Positions 41,233 through 49,406 of a DNA stretch of 64,000 bases are shown piece after piece. The first letter of the stretch is position 1. Every line of letters begins with the position of its first letter. A model generated the notes under the pieces. That model ran no database searches, was not told the origin of the DNA, and saw only the letters and a list, made by a program, of their open reading frames with translations. The position numbers and the translations under genes were made by a program. The stretch spans positions 620,001 to 684,000 of the forward strand of contig JBBDRZ010000007.1 of the NCBI GenBank assembly GCA_040905185.1, given 5' to 3'. The DNA is from DASTEQ01 sp040905185 (GTDB lineage Bacteria > Chloroflexota > Limnocylindria > QHBO01).

Positions 41233-41682
41233 CCATGGGTGGATCGCGTTCACCTTCCTCGTCCCATCTGCGGTCGCCACGATCTCCAGCGTCGCCGTGA
41301 CCCGGCGGCCGGGCGCCGGACGCGGGGAAGGCATCCCATCGGACGAGGTCGAGGAGGTCGGGACGTTTCCTGATGCGAATCCGAACCCGATGCCCGCTTG
41401 GAATCGGGGTCAGAAATACCGACCCGCTTGGTAGATCGTTCCCCGCTCGTTCACCTTCGCCGGGCGCGTCGCGGCGGTCGTCAAGCCCAATTCGGTCCTC
41501 TGTCCACCGCCTGATGGCGACCTGTCCACCCGAGAGCCATCGGTGGAAAGGATTGTGGACAAGTTGGTGGACATCACCCCTTCCGGGCGCCGCCATCGGC
41601 TCCTACCATTCGCCCCCGACGCCTAGGATCGGAGTCCGGTCGTCATCATCCATCCCCGTCCTTATCGAGTCGCCTCCTCGCC
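41233..41682. other. Gene-free interval with DnaA-box-like 9-mers
   Basis: 450 bp with no convincing coding region. It holds four 9-mers close to the high-GC DnaA box, described separately. The next gene starts at 41683. Confidence 0.5.
41500..41574. repeat. Cluster of DnaA-box-like 9-mers
   Basis: CTGTCCACC at 41500 and 41522 (plus), TTGTCCACA at 41554 (minus) and ATGTCCACC at 41566 (minus). TTGTCCACA equals the preferred DnaA box of high-GC Gram-positives. Two more, TTATCCACG (42131) and ATATCCACA (42162), lie beyond the next gene. Confidence 0.45.
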
Positions 41683-42015
41683 GTGGTCAAGATCGATCCC
41701 GTCTACCCGGTTCTTGACGCTCCCCCGGAGCGCCCGCCGGACACCGACCCGCCCGCCGCTCCGCCACCCGAGGTCGCCGAGTTCATCCGCTTCTGCCACC
41801 GCCGTCGTCCGCGCGCATGGCCCGACCTGTATGACGAAATGTGGGTCGTTGCCGCACGCCGCGAGTTCAACGGATGGGGGTTTGAGCAGCTCGAGGCCTA
41901 TGGCGTGACCTTCTCGTTATTCGAGATGCCGCGACTCGCGCGCTGGGTGGGCGAGGTGGTGGCCGCCCTGCCCGACGTGCGCGAAGCGAGCGTCGTCGGT
42001 CCGCTCGGCGTCTAG
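41683..42015 (+). CDS. Small protein of unknown function
   Basis: 110 residues, soluble. A Pro-rich N-terminus (ERPPDTDPPAAPPPEV) leads to a compact helical domain (FIRFCHRRRPRAWPDLYDEMWVVAARREF). The family is not recognised. GTG 41683 is the start. It lies between two groups of DnaA-box-like sites, and no operon partner is evident. The interval 42016-42172 after it has the last two of those sites. Confidence 0.5.
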   Translation: MVKIDPVYPVLDAPPERPPDTDPPAAPPPEVAEFIRFCHRRRPRAWPDLYDEMWVVAARREFNGWGFEQLEAYGVTFSLFEMPRLARWVGEVVAALPDVREASVVGPLGV

Positions 42016-42130
42016 CTTGGACAGTCGTCGCCGCGGTGCGCCGCCCATCGGCGTCTTACGAGTTCCCGGATCGGCCCCGGGTCTGACCGCCTAGCGGACC
42101 GGTTCCCGCAGCCGGTCGAGCCTTCGCGAG

Positions 42131-42170
42131 TTATCCACGATGGCCTGTTTGGGGCGCCCAGATATCCACA
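42131..42170 (+). repeat. Two further DnaA-box-like 9-mers
   Basis: TTATCCACG (42131-42139) and ATATCCACA (42162-42170), same orientation, 22 bp apart, each one or two bases from TTATCCACA. Confidence 0.4.
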
Positions 42171-42172
42171 AT

Positions 42173-42472
42173 TCAGTAGGTATGGCGTCTCGCCATCTCG
42201 GTCTCGATGAGCTGCTCCATGAGCAGGTATTTCTCGATTCGGCGCCGCAGCTCGTTGGCCTCGGGGGTGTACAGGTGCACGAACTGCTGCAGCTGGAGTG
42301 ACAGCTTGCGCGAGGTGATCCGGGCGTGGTCCAGGTTTCGGCGCAGGAGGGTCTGGTCCATGCGCCGCAGGTGCTCCGGGTTCAGCAGGTCCTCGTCGCG
42401 CAGCAGGCCCTTGTCGATCTCCAGTTGCGTGGGCTGGAGCTGCGGCGGCGGTCCTGAGGACTCCCTGACCAT
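42173..42472 (-). CDS. Small helical protein of unknown function
   Basis: 99 residues, highly charged, almost wholly helical in appearance (LRRMDQTLLRRNLDHARITS; EANELRRRIEKYLLMEQLIE), suggesting a coiled-coil or helical-bundle adaptor. The family is not recognised. ATG 42472 is supported by TAGACT 9 nt upstream. Divergent from tRNA-Arg 36 bp away. Confidence 0.6.
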   Translation of the reverse strand: MVRESSGPPPQLQPTQLEIDKGLLRDEDLLNPEHLRRMDQTLLRRNLDHARITSRKLSLQLQQFVHLYTPEANELRRRIEKYLLMEQLIETEMARRHTY

Positions 42473-42481
42473 GGCCCGATG

Positions 42482-42487
42482 AGTCTA
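42482..42487 (-). promoter_or_regulatory. -10 box TAGACT, probable leaderless promoter
   Basis: TAGACT lies 9 nt before ATG 42472, in the short interval shared with tRNA-Arg. Confidence 0.45.
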
Positions 42488-42507
42488 GCCTGTCTATTCT
42501 TGTCCGG

Positions 42508-42584
42508 GTCCCCGTAGCTCAGTGGACCAGAGCGGCTGCCTTCTAAGCAGCGGGTCGCAGGTTCGAATCCTGCCGGGGACGCCA
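42508..42584 (+). tRNA. tRNA-Arg (anticodon TCT)
   Basis: Full cloverleaf with encoded CCA. Acceptor stem GTCCCCG/CGGGGAC, D arm TAGCTCAGTGGACCAGAGC, anticodon stem GCTGC/GCAGC with loop CTTCTAA (TCT at 34-36), T arm GCAGGTTCGAATCCTGC. A TATTCT box ends 7 nt before it (42495-42500), suggesting almost no 5' leader. Confidence 0.95.
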
Positions 42585-42601
42585 AGAGCCGACTCGTGAC
42601 C

Positions 42602-43612
42602 CTACCGATGCATGGACAGGACCAGGGGCGAGTCGCTGGCCTGGGCCGACTCGAAGTCGCCCCGCGTTCGCAGGCCGTGGTAGCCCTCGGCCACCACGAG
42701 CTGGCCGGCCACGCCTCCCAGCGTGTTCCCAGGCCCGGTCAGGACCAGCACCTGAGGGGCGTATTCGCGCAGGGCGACCCGCGCCCCGGCCGCGAAGTCG
42801 TATGGCGTGATGAGCTGCTCGCCCAGGGTGTAGCGAGCCAGGTCGGATGGATCGGTGGCCCAGAGGGTGAAGCGCACCCCGCGACCGTCGATCAGGGTCA
42901 GGCTCGGCGCCCGCCAGCCCAGACTGCCGAAACGGGCCGCCGCAGCCTCAGCCACCGGCGCCAGGAGCGGAGTGTGATATGGGCCGTGGAACGCGAGACG
43001 CAGCGGGAAGTGGCGCTCCCCGATCTGGACCGGTGGCAGGGTTTCGAGGAGCCGGCCTATACCGGCATCGGTCCCGGCCAGGACGAGGTATCCGCCCAGA
43101 TCCACGCTGGGGAACACCTCGCCGCCGTCGACCAGCGCGGCGTCGATGGCCGCGGCCAGCTCCGGGGCGGGCTGCCAGTCGGCGCCGAAGCGGGGATAGA
43201 TGACCTGACCGCCGCTTCCGTCCGCCGTCGCCTCTTCCTGGAGCAGGGCGATGCCCTGCACAAGCTGGAAGGCGTCGTCGAAGTCCAGGGCATCCCCGAC
43301 GGCCAGGGCGGTGTACCAGCCCAGCGAGTTGCCGATGACGGCCACGACCCGGTGGTCGGCCATGGCGCGCTCGGCGTCCAGGAGCGATATGAGCCAGATA
43401 AGGGGCGACGCGTTGGCCGGCCGGAGATGGACGGCGGCCTCGAACTCGTCCGCGGCATCCAACGCCAGCAGACTGTCGAGCCCCAGGTCAGCGCGCAGCG
43501 CCTCGGCCCGCTGGACGAGCGGGTGCTCGGCGGGGAGAGATCCCAGAGACGCGGCGGTGTAGGCGCCGCGCCCCGGAAGGATCAGCACCGCCCGGGGCCG
43601 CTCGTCGATCAC
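42602..43612 (-). CDS. FabD-like ACP S-malonyltransferase-fold protein
   Basis: 336 residues. The acyltransferase fold shows VVAVIGNSLGWYTALAVGDAL with the nucleophile Ser (GNSLG instead of the common GHSLG) and FHGPYHTPLLAP with the catalytic His. LTGPGNTLGG near the end fits the FabD C-terminus. No other fatty-acid or polyketide genes are nearby. GTG 43612 overlaps the TGA of the E1 gene (GTGA), so the two are translated together. An acyltransferase for a product of that dehydrogenase is possible. Confidence 0.8.
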   Translation of the reverse strand: MIDERPRAVLILPGRGAYTAASLGSLPAEHPLVQRAEALRADLGLDSLLALDAADEFEAAVHLRPANASPLIWLISLLDAERAMADHRVVAVIGNSLGWYTALAVGDALDFDDAFQLVQGIALLQEEATADGSGGQVIYPRFGADWQPAPELAAAIDAALVDGGEVFPSVDLGGYLVLAGTDAGIGRLLETLPPVQIGERHFPLRLAFHGPYHTPLLAPVAEAAAARFGSLGWRAPSLTLIDGRGVRFTLWATDPSDLARYTLGEQLITPYDFAAGARVALREYAPQVLVLTGPGNTLGGVAGQLVVAEGYHGLRTRGDFESAQASDSPLVLSMHR

Positions 43613-45900
43613 GGCCGGCTGCCCGACGGGGATCGGGGGCGGCGCCGGGTTGGCTTTGCCCGGGGTTTCGAGCGGGCAGTCCTGACCGCCGCGGCCACGA
43701 CGTGGTCCAGGCCCACCAGTACCGCTGCAGTAGCCGTCCCCAGCGGGACAAACGAGTCGACCGCCCGCACGCTGGCCAGCCGGCCGCCGAACGCGCGCTC
43801 CGCGAGGTCCGCGATCAACGCATCGGCCACACCGCCGCCGGTGGCGCGGCATTCGTCCACGATGAGCACCCGTCCGCAGTCCGCAGCATGGCTTCGGACC
43901 GCCTCAAACGGGAGCGGCGCCAGCCAGCGCAGATCCAGCACTCGGGCCGCGATCCCGTGCTCCCGCGCCAGGACGGCCTGGGCCTGAAGGGAGAGGCGGA
44001 GCCCGTTCGCATAACTGACGATGAGCAGATCGGTCGCATCGGCTCCGTACACCCCCACCTGGCCTGGCAGCAGGTGCCCGGGAGGGGGCGGGTAGTCGGC
44101 CAGCCAGCCGCCGTCGCCATCGGTGTGCAGGTCGCGCTCGTGGTACAGGGCGATGGGCTCCAGGTAGATCACGACCAGCCCGTCCTCCCGTGCCATGGCC
44201 ACTGCTCCTCGCAGCATCCGGGCGGCGTCATCGCCCCGCGCCGGGACGGCTATCACCAGGCCGGGAATGTCGCGCAACGCGCCGATGCTGTTGTCGTTGT
44301 GGAAGTGGCCACCGAAGCCCTTCTGGTACGCAAGGCCCGGAACCCGCACGACCATGGGGTTGCGGAACTGGCCGGAGCTGAAGAACTGGAGCGTGGCCGC
44401 CTCGCCCCGGATCTGGTCCAGCGCGTTGTGCAGGTAGGCCAGGTACTGGATCTCGGGGATGGGCAGCAGCCCCGCGTGTGCCGCCCCCTGCGCGATGCCC
44501 AGGATCGACGTCTCGTCCAGCAGGGTGTCGAAGACCCGACCGGCGCCGAAGCGCTGCTGGAGGTCGTGGGTCACGTTGTAGACGCCGCCCTTGCGAGCGA
44601 CGTCCTCGCCGAACACGATCAGCTCGGGCCGGCGCGCCAGCTCGTCGGTCAGGGCGGCGTTGATGAGTCCGGCCACCGTCCGGGAGTTTGGCTTGGTCGC
44701 CTCCTCGGGGAGGGTCCCGCCGAACGTCGCGCGCCGGACGTCCACCTTGAGCACGGGCTTGGCCGCCCGCGCCGCCACCTGCTTCGGGTGGTAGGGCGCC
44801 AGCGGGGCCGTCACCTCTGCGGTGGTCGTCAGCCGCGGGCGAAGGGTCGCTTCTTCGGCGGCGGCCTGGATCCGATCCCGGACGTCGGCCACCAGGGCCC
44901 GGAGCTGGTCGGGAGTTGCGGCACCGGTCTCCACCAGGTGCCGCGCGTTGCGCAGCAGCGGATCGTGGCTTTCGGTGGCGGCGATCTCGTCCAGCGATCG
45001 GTACACCTGCTCCGCGTCGCTTCCGGCATGACCCCACAGGCGTACGACCTCGAGGTGCAGGAAGACCGGCTCGCGGGCCGACCGGACCAGCCGGATGGCC
45101 CCCGCCACCGCGTCCCACACCTCCTCGAGCTCGCCCGACGCGTGCCGGTAGTGGAGGTGGGTTTGGGTCGAGAATGTCTCGGCCAGCCAGCCCTCGGGAG
45201 TGGGCACACTGATGCCCGTCTGGTTGTCCTCACACACGAACAGGATGGGCATGGGCAGACCGATGCGCGCGCCGTAGCGCGCGGTGTTGAAGGCCGCCAG
45301 GGCGGTGGCATGATTCACCGTGGCATCGCCGAACGAGCACATCACGATGGCATCGGATGGCAGCTCATCCCCGAGCCCCAACCGCCGCGCGCGGGCCAGG
45401 GAGAAGGCCATCCCGACCGCCTTGGGCAGGTGGGAGGCGATGGTCGAGGTCTGGGGCGGCACCCACAGTGGCCGGCTGCCCCATACCTTGTGCCGTCCCC
45501 GGGCGATGGGGTCCTCACGGGACGCGACGATGCCGAGCAATGCGTCGAAGGCCGGCGTGCTGCCCGCCAGCTGCCGGGCCCGGGCCATCATGAATCCGCC
45601 CGATCGGTAGTGGAGGAAGGATGGATCGGTGATCCGCAGCTGGGCGCCGAGGACCGCGTTGTTCTCGTGGCCGGCACCGCCGATGGTGTGGAAGCTGCGG
45701 CTCGTCTTCTTCAGGCGCCGTGCGGCCACGTCCAGCTGGCGGCTGGCGACCTGGTCCTCGAACAGCTCGACCGCTCCCCGCGCGGTCAGGGTTGAGCCCG
45801 GGCGCAGCGGTGCGTCCCGCTCCAGGCGGGCGGCGGGCGTCAGGCCGGTGAGGAGTCCATCCAGGGCATCCTCGACCACGGCGACCCGGTCGAAGGTCAT
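43609..45900 (-). CDS. Thiamine-diphosphate 2-oxoacid dehydrogenase E1, alpha and beta fused
   Basis: 763 residues. The N-terminal 370 residues are an E1-alpha with the TPP site CSFGDATVNHATALAAFNTA and FVCEDNQTGISVPTPEGW; the rest is E1-beta (VFGEDVARKGGVYNVTHDLQ; RVLDLRWLAPLPFEAV; VDECRATGGGVADALI). It resembles branched-chain 2-oxoacid or pyruvate E1. The E2 and E3 genes are absent from the window. A basic Arg/Pro tail (SKPRAKPTRRRPRSP) is added at the end. A TATCAT box lies 8 nt before the ATG. Confidence 0.88.
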   Translation of the reverse strand: MTFDRVAVVEDALDGLLTGLTPAARLERDAPLRPGSTLTARGAVELFEDQVASRQLDVAARRLKKTSRSFHTIGGAGHENNAVLGAQLRITDPSFLHYRSGGFMMARARQLAGSTPAFDALLGIVASREDPIARGRHKVWGSRPLWVPPQTSTIASHLPKAVGMAFSLARARRLGLGDELPSDAIVMCSFGDATVNHATALAAFNTARYGARIGLPMPILFVCEDNQTGISVPTPEGWLAETFSTQTHLHYRHASGELEEVWDAVAGAIRLVRSAREPVFLHLEVVRLWGHAGSDAEQVYRSLDEIAATESHDPLLRNARHLVETGAATPDQLRALVADVRDRIQAAAEEATLRPRLTTTAEVTAPLAPYHPKQVAARAAKPVLKVDVRRATFGGTLPEEATKPNSRTVAGLINAALTDELARRPELIVFGEDVARKGGVYNVTHDLQQRFGAGRVFDTLLDETSILGIAQGAAHAGLLPIPEIQYLAYLHNALDQIRGEAATLQFFSSGQFRNPMVVRVPGLAYQKGFGGHFHNDNSIGALRDIPGLVIAVPARGDDAARMLRGAVAMAREDGLVVIYLEPIALYHERDLHTDGDGGWLADYPPPPGHLLPGQVGVYGADATDLLIVSYANGLRLSLQAQAVLAREHGIAARVLDLRWLAPLPFEAVRSHAADCGRVLIVDECRATGGGVADALIADLAERAFGGRLASVRAVDSFVPLGTATAAVLVGLDHVVAAAVRTARSKPRAKPTRRRPRSPSGSRP

Positions 45901-45908
45901 GCGCCGCG

Positions 45909-45914
45909 ATGATA
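45909..45914 (-). promoter_or_regulatory. -10 box TATCAT, probable leaderless promoter
   Basis: TATCAT lies 8 nt before ATG 45900 of the E1 gene. Confidence 0.45.
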
Positions 45915-45940
45915 GCGCCGGGCTGCCCCGCCCCCGGTGA

Positions 45941-45988
45941 TCAGCCCGGGAAGCCGCCGCCGGTCGTCGCGCGGGTGTGCGTCGACAT
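45941..45988 (-). CDS. Short leader ORF upstream of E1
   Basis: Fifteen codons, MSTHTRATTGGGFPG, preceded by a very strong ribosome site (GGAGGAGGACCG then ATG). It ends 40 bp before the E1 start. Length and position suit a leader peptide or a small protein; nothing about its sequence points to an amino-acid attenuator. Confidence 0.4.
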   Translation of the reverse strand: MSTHTRATTGGGFPG

Positions 45989-45991
45989 CGG

Positions 45992-46020
45992 TCCTCCTCC
46001 GCGTGTGGCTGGCGGGAGGA
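45992..46020 (-). promoter_or_regulatory. Hairpin hiding the leader ribosome site
   Basis: On minus, CTCCTCC pairs with GGAGGAG over 7 bp with a 14-nt loop (CGCCAGCCACACGC-type). The right arm is the Shine-Dalgarno of the leader ORF, so folding would block its translation. Confidence 0.4.
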
Positions 46021-46034
46021 GAACCGACGGGTGG

Positions 46035-46060
46035 TTACCGGTCGCTTACGGGCGGCTTAC
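46035..46060. repeat. Three TTAC motifs at an exact 11-bp period
   Basis: TTAC at 46035, 46046 and 46057, within units GGTTACCGGTC, GCTTACGGGCG and GCTTACCACGG. One-helical-turn direct repeats like these are typical of OmpR/PhoB-type or SARP-type regulators (inference). They lie upstream of the leader and E1 genes. Confidence 0.5.
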
Positions 46061-46079
46061 CACGGGCGTGCGGGCGCCT

Positions 46080-46925
46080 CTAACGACCCAGCGAGATGAG
46101 CACGATCCCGGCCACCGCCAGCATCACGCTCAGGAGTCCCAGCCGCGGCAGGCGCTCCCCCAGGACGACCCGCGCCAGGACCATGGTGGCCAGCGGGTAG
46201 AGGCCCGACAGGGGAGCGGCCAGCGCGACGCTGATGTCGTCGCGCGCGAGAACGAAGAACACGTTGGCCGCCACGTCGAGCACGCCGGCCGCCACGATGA
46301 GCGGGAAGACGGATCGGAGGGCGGGCAAGTTGGACCGTGCGCGCGTGAACGCCACGATGGCGACGGTCACCGCGACGGCGGCCGCTCGGCTGGCTACCAG
46401 CGCCCAGAGCCCGTTCTGCTCGGCCGCGCGGTCGATGATCAGGTACCAGGTGCTGAACCCGACCGCCGCGCCCAGCGACAGGAGGAGGGCCGAGCGGCTC
46501 GCAGCGTCGCGCGAAATGTCGGTGGCCGCCACGGCCGCGGCCATCACGCACCCCACCCCGGCTACCGCCACCAACGCCAGCTCGGCTCCCAGCATTACCG
46601 TCACCAGTAGAGGGATGACGGCCGCGCCTGCCCCGGACAGCGCCGACACAAGGCCCATGGCCCCGGTGGACAGGGCCTGGTACAGGAAGGCGAGACCGAG
46701 TCCGCCACCGATCCCAGCCAGGGCGCCCAGAGCCAGCGTCTCGGGTGCCGGTGCGGCGGGCCCCAGGACGACGAGCCCGACCAGGAGGGCGAGGAGCCCA
46801 ATTACTTGCGAACCGGCCGTTACCGCGATCGGCGCCGCGCGCCGCGAGGCAAGGCCGCCCGCGAAGTCCGCCACCCCCCACGCGGCGCCGGTGGCCACTC
46901 CCCACAACACCCCAGGCTGGATCAC
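46080..46925 (-). CDS. EamA/DMT-family transporter
   Basis: 281 residues with ten membrane helices in two EamA repeats (VLWGVATGAAWGVADFAGGL ... IGGGLGLAFLYQALSTGAMG; and SLGAAVGFSTWYLIIDRAAE ... PLSGLYPLATMVLARVVLGE). An exporter of metabolites or drugs in the cytoplasmic membrane; substrate unknown. GTG 46925 is chosen for GAAGGGA 5 nt upstream; longer readings have no ribosome site. Same strand as the E1 operon but separated by its control region. Confidence 0.87.
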   Translation of the reverse strand: MIQPGVLWGVATGAAWGVADFAGGLASRRAAPIAVTAGSQVIGLLALLVGLVVLGPAAPAPETLALGALAGIGGGLGLAFLYQALSTGAMGLVSALSGAGAAVIPLLVTVMLGAELALVAVAGVGCVMAAAVAATDISRDAASRSALLLSLGAAVGFSTWYLIIDRAAEQNGLWALVASRAAAVAVTVAIVAFTRARSNLPALRSVFPLIVAAGVLDVAANVFFVLARDDISVALAAPLSGLYPLATMVLARVVLGERLPRLGLLSVMLAVAGIVLISLGR

Positions 46926-47050
46926 GTGTGTCCCTTCGGGCAGGTCGCGGACTGTACCAGCCGACGGTATTGACACGGACGCGTCACGCATCGCAGAGTG
47001 CGCCAATCCTTGCGCCGCCCTGCCTGGCGTGACTTGATCCCGAGGTGCCC

Positions 47051-48166
47051 GTGGCGATCGACACTGCTGCTCCGCAGGCCGCACCGGCGGCGCGGTCATC
47101 GGTCCCGGCGGTCAAACTCGAGGGCCTGGAGAAGACCTTCGGCGACGTGGTGGCCGTTGCCGGGATCGACCTCGAGATCGCCGACGGTGAGTTCTTCTCG
47201 ATGCTCGGGCCATCGGGCTCGGGCAAGACCACCACCCTGCGACTGATTGCCGGCTTCGAGCTGCCGACCGCCGGCCGGATCCTCCTCCATGGCCGCGACG
47301 TCACCGGCGTTCCGCCATTCGACCGCGACGTGAATACCGTGTTCCAGGACTACGCCCTGTTCCCGCACATGACGGTGGGCCAGAACGTTGCCTACGGCCT
47401 GGAGATCCGCAAGGTTGCGCGCGCCGAGCGCGACGCCCGGGTCGCAGAGGCGCTGACCATGGTGCGACTGGATGGTTTCGAGAACCGGCGCCCGAACCAG
47501 CTGTCCGGAGGACAGCGCCAGCGCGTGGCCCTGGCCCGGGCGCTGGTCAACCGGCCCCGCGTCCTGCTGCTCGACGAGCCGCTGGGTGCCCTGGACCTGA
47601 AGCTGCGCCAGCAGATGCAGATCGAGCTGAAGGACATCCAGAAGGAAGTTGGGATCACGTTCGTGTACGTCACCCACGACCAGGACGAGGCTCTCACCAT
47701 GAGCGATCGGCTGGCGGTGTTCAATCGGGGGTCGATCGAGCAGGTGGGAACCCCGGCCGACGTATATGAGCATCCGGCCACGACGTTCGTGGCCGGCTTC
47801 GTCGGCACGTCGAACCTGCTCCAGGACGAGACTGCCCGAGCGGTCATCGGTCGAGACGGCATCTTTACGGTCCGACCGGAGAAGATCAGGATCGAGGATC
47901 CAGCGACGGATCCCGGAGCCGACGAGCAGTCGACGACCGGTCAGGTGCGCGAAGTGGTCTACCTGGGATCGGATACGCGATATATCGTTGCCCTGGATGC
48001 TGGTGGCGAACTGGTTGTCACCCAGCAGAACCTACAGACCTCATCCATGGAGGTTCTCGCCGCACGGGGGCGACCCGTTCGTCTGATCTGGAAGCGGCAC
48101 CACGTGTTGAGCCTGGCCGCCGGCCAGGAAACGGAGGGGGCACAAGAGGGAGTGGAGAGTCCATGA
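47051..48166 (+). CDS. potA: Polyamine-type ABC transporter ATPase, second copy (PotA-like)
   Basis: 371 residues. LGPSGSGKTTTLRLIAGFE (Walker A), LSGGQRQRVALARALV (signature), LLLDEPLGALDLKLRQ (Walker B) and VTHDQDEALTMSD (switch), followed by a TOBE domain. GTG 47051 has GAGG 5 nt upstream; GTG 47045 is the alternative. First gene of a plus-strand potA-D-B-C operon in the same order as the one at 5.9-10.1 kb but clearly diverged from it. Confidence 0.9.
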   Translation: MAIDTAAPQAAPAARSSVPAVKLEGLEKTFGDVVAVAGIDLEIADGEFFSMLGPSGSGKTTTLRLIAGFELPTAGRILLHGRDVTGVPPFDRDVNTVFQDYALFPHMTVGQNVAYGLEIRKVARAERDARVAEALTMVRLDGFENRRPNQLSGGQRQRVALARALVNRPRVLLLDEPLGALDLKLRQQMQIELKDIQKEVGITFVYVTHDQDEALTMSDRLAVFNRGSIEQVGTPADVYEHPATTFVAGFVGTSNLLQDETARAVIGRDGIFTVRPEKIRIEDPATDPGADEQSTTGQVREVVYLGSDTRYIVALDAGGELVVTQQNLQTSSMEVLAARGRPVRLIWKRHHVLSLAAGQETEGAQEGVESP

Positions 48167-49317
48167 GGAAACTGCGAATCCCGGCGCTGCTGGTCGTCCT
48201 CGGCCTGGTGGCGGCCGCATGCGCATCGCCCGCGCCAAGCGGGATGCTCGAGCAGCTGGGCGAGGGCGAGGGCGAGCTCAACTTGGTCATCTGGGCGGGG
48301 TACGCCGAGCGCGGCGAGAACGACCCGGCGTACGACTGGGTTACCCCCTTCGAAGATGAGACCGGCTGCCAGGTGAACACCACCGACATGAACGACTCAG
48401 GCAATGGTGTCGACCTGATGCAGACCGGTGAATACGACGGCATCTCCGCCTCAGGCGATGCCACCCTCCGGCTCATCGCGGCCGGGACCGTGGCCCCGGT
48501 CAATGTCGAGCTTATTCCGAACTACGCGCAGATCTTCGACGGCCTGAAGCTCCAGCCGCACAACTCCGTGGACGGGGTCCCATACGGCGTGCCGCACGGC
48601 CGAGGCGCCAACCTGCTCATGTACAACACCGACGTGATCACCGCAGCCCCCACCAGCTGGGCTCCGGTGTGGGAGGACGCGGCGGAGTATTCAGGTCAGG
48701 TCAGCATCTACAACTACGCGATCTACATCGCCGATGCCGCCCTGCACCTGATGCAGACCAACCCCGACCTCGGTATCGAAAACCCGTACCAGCTCAACCA
48801 GGAGCAGTTCGATGCCGCGGTGGCACTGCTCCAGGACCAGAGCCAGCACGCGATCTACTGGGGCACGGCCGCGGAACAGATCCAGTCCTTCGCCGCCGAG
48901 GAAGCCGTGGTCGGCACGACCTGGCAGTACCAGGCCAACAACCTGACCGATTCGCCGGTGGCGGTCACCCTGCCCGACGAGGGGTCGACGGGGTGGTCTG
49001 ACACCTGGATGATCGCATCCGACGCGGCGCACCCGAACTGCATGTACATGTGGATGAACCACATGGCATCAGCGGATGCGAATGCCCAGGCGACGGTGTG
49101 GTTCGGGGAGGCAGCAACCAGTGACGCCGCATGTGAGGCCGCCGAGGCGCTCTCCCCCGGGCACTGCGAAACCTTCCACGCGACCGACGAAGAGTATTTC
49201 GCCCGGGTTTGGTACTGGGCGACTCCGCAGGTCGACTGCGCCGACGATGACGACGCGACCGAGTGTGTGGACTGGGATGCTTGGGTCGAGGCCTGGACTG
49301 GCATCGTTGGCGGCTGA
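48163..49317 (+). CDS. potD: Polyamine-type ABC transporter substrate-binding lipoprotein, second copy (PotD-like)
   Basis: 384 residues. A Sec lipoprotein signal (LVVLGLVAAACASP) rather than the Tat signal of the other copy. The body is a PBP type II domain starting LNLVIWAGYAERGEND and containing DGVPYGVPHGRGANLLMYNT. The C-terminal region is rich in Cys (PNCMYMW, SDAACEAAE, GHCETF, VDCADDDDATECVDW), so several disulphides may form. ATG overlaps the potA stop by 4 bp. A strong hairpin follows. Confidence 0.88.
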   Translation: MRKLRIPALLVVLGLVAAACASPAPSGMLEQLGEGEGELNLVIWAGYAERGENDPAYDWVTPFEDETGCQVNTTDMNDSGNGVDLMQTGEYDGISASGDATLRLIAAGTVAPVNVELIPNYAQIFDGLKLQPHNSVDGVPYGVPHGRGANLLMYNTDVITAAPTSWAPVWEDAAEYSGQVSIYNYAIYIADAALHLMQTNPDLGIENPYQLNQEQFDAAVALLQDQSQHAIYWGTAAEQIQSFAAEEAVVGTTWQYQANNLTDSPVAVTLPDEGSTGWSDTWMIASDAAHPNCMYMWMNHMASADANAQATVWFGEAATSDAACEAAEALSPGHCETFHATDEEYFARVWYWATPQVDCADDDDATECVDWDAWVEAWTGIVGG

Positions 49318-49347
49318 GGTCGTCGCGCTTCCGGTCCTGTAGCAACC

Positions 49348-49383
49348 AGCGGCTCCCCGTAGGACATCCTCCGGGGAGCCGCT
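49348..49383 (+). terminator. Strong hairpin after potD (intra-operon)
   Basis: AGCGGCTCCCCG (49348-49359) and CGGGGAGCCGCT (49372-49383) pair perfectly over 12 bp with a 12-nt loop. There is no T-run, so partial termination or mRNA protection is likely, giving more binding protein than permease. Confidence 0.7.
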
Positions 49384-49406
49384 CACATTCCGTCTGAGGT
49401 CAGGCC

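Noticed and set aside
41189..41717. Two overlapping open frames (minus 135 and plus 114 codons) after ccdA
   Set aside because: Neither shows a fold, ribosome site or consistent codon use; the plus one runs into the start of the gene at 41683.
43702..45795. 697-codon open frame on plus
   Set aside because: Antisense to the fused E1 gene with its TPP site.
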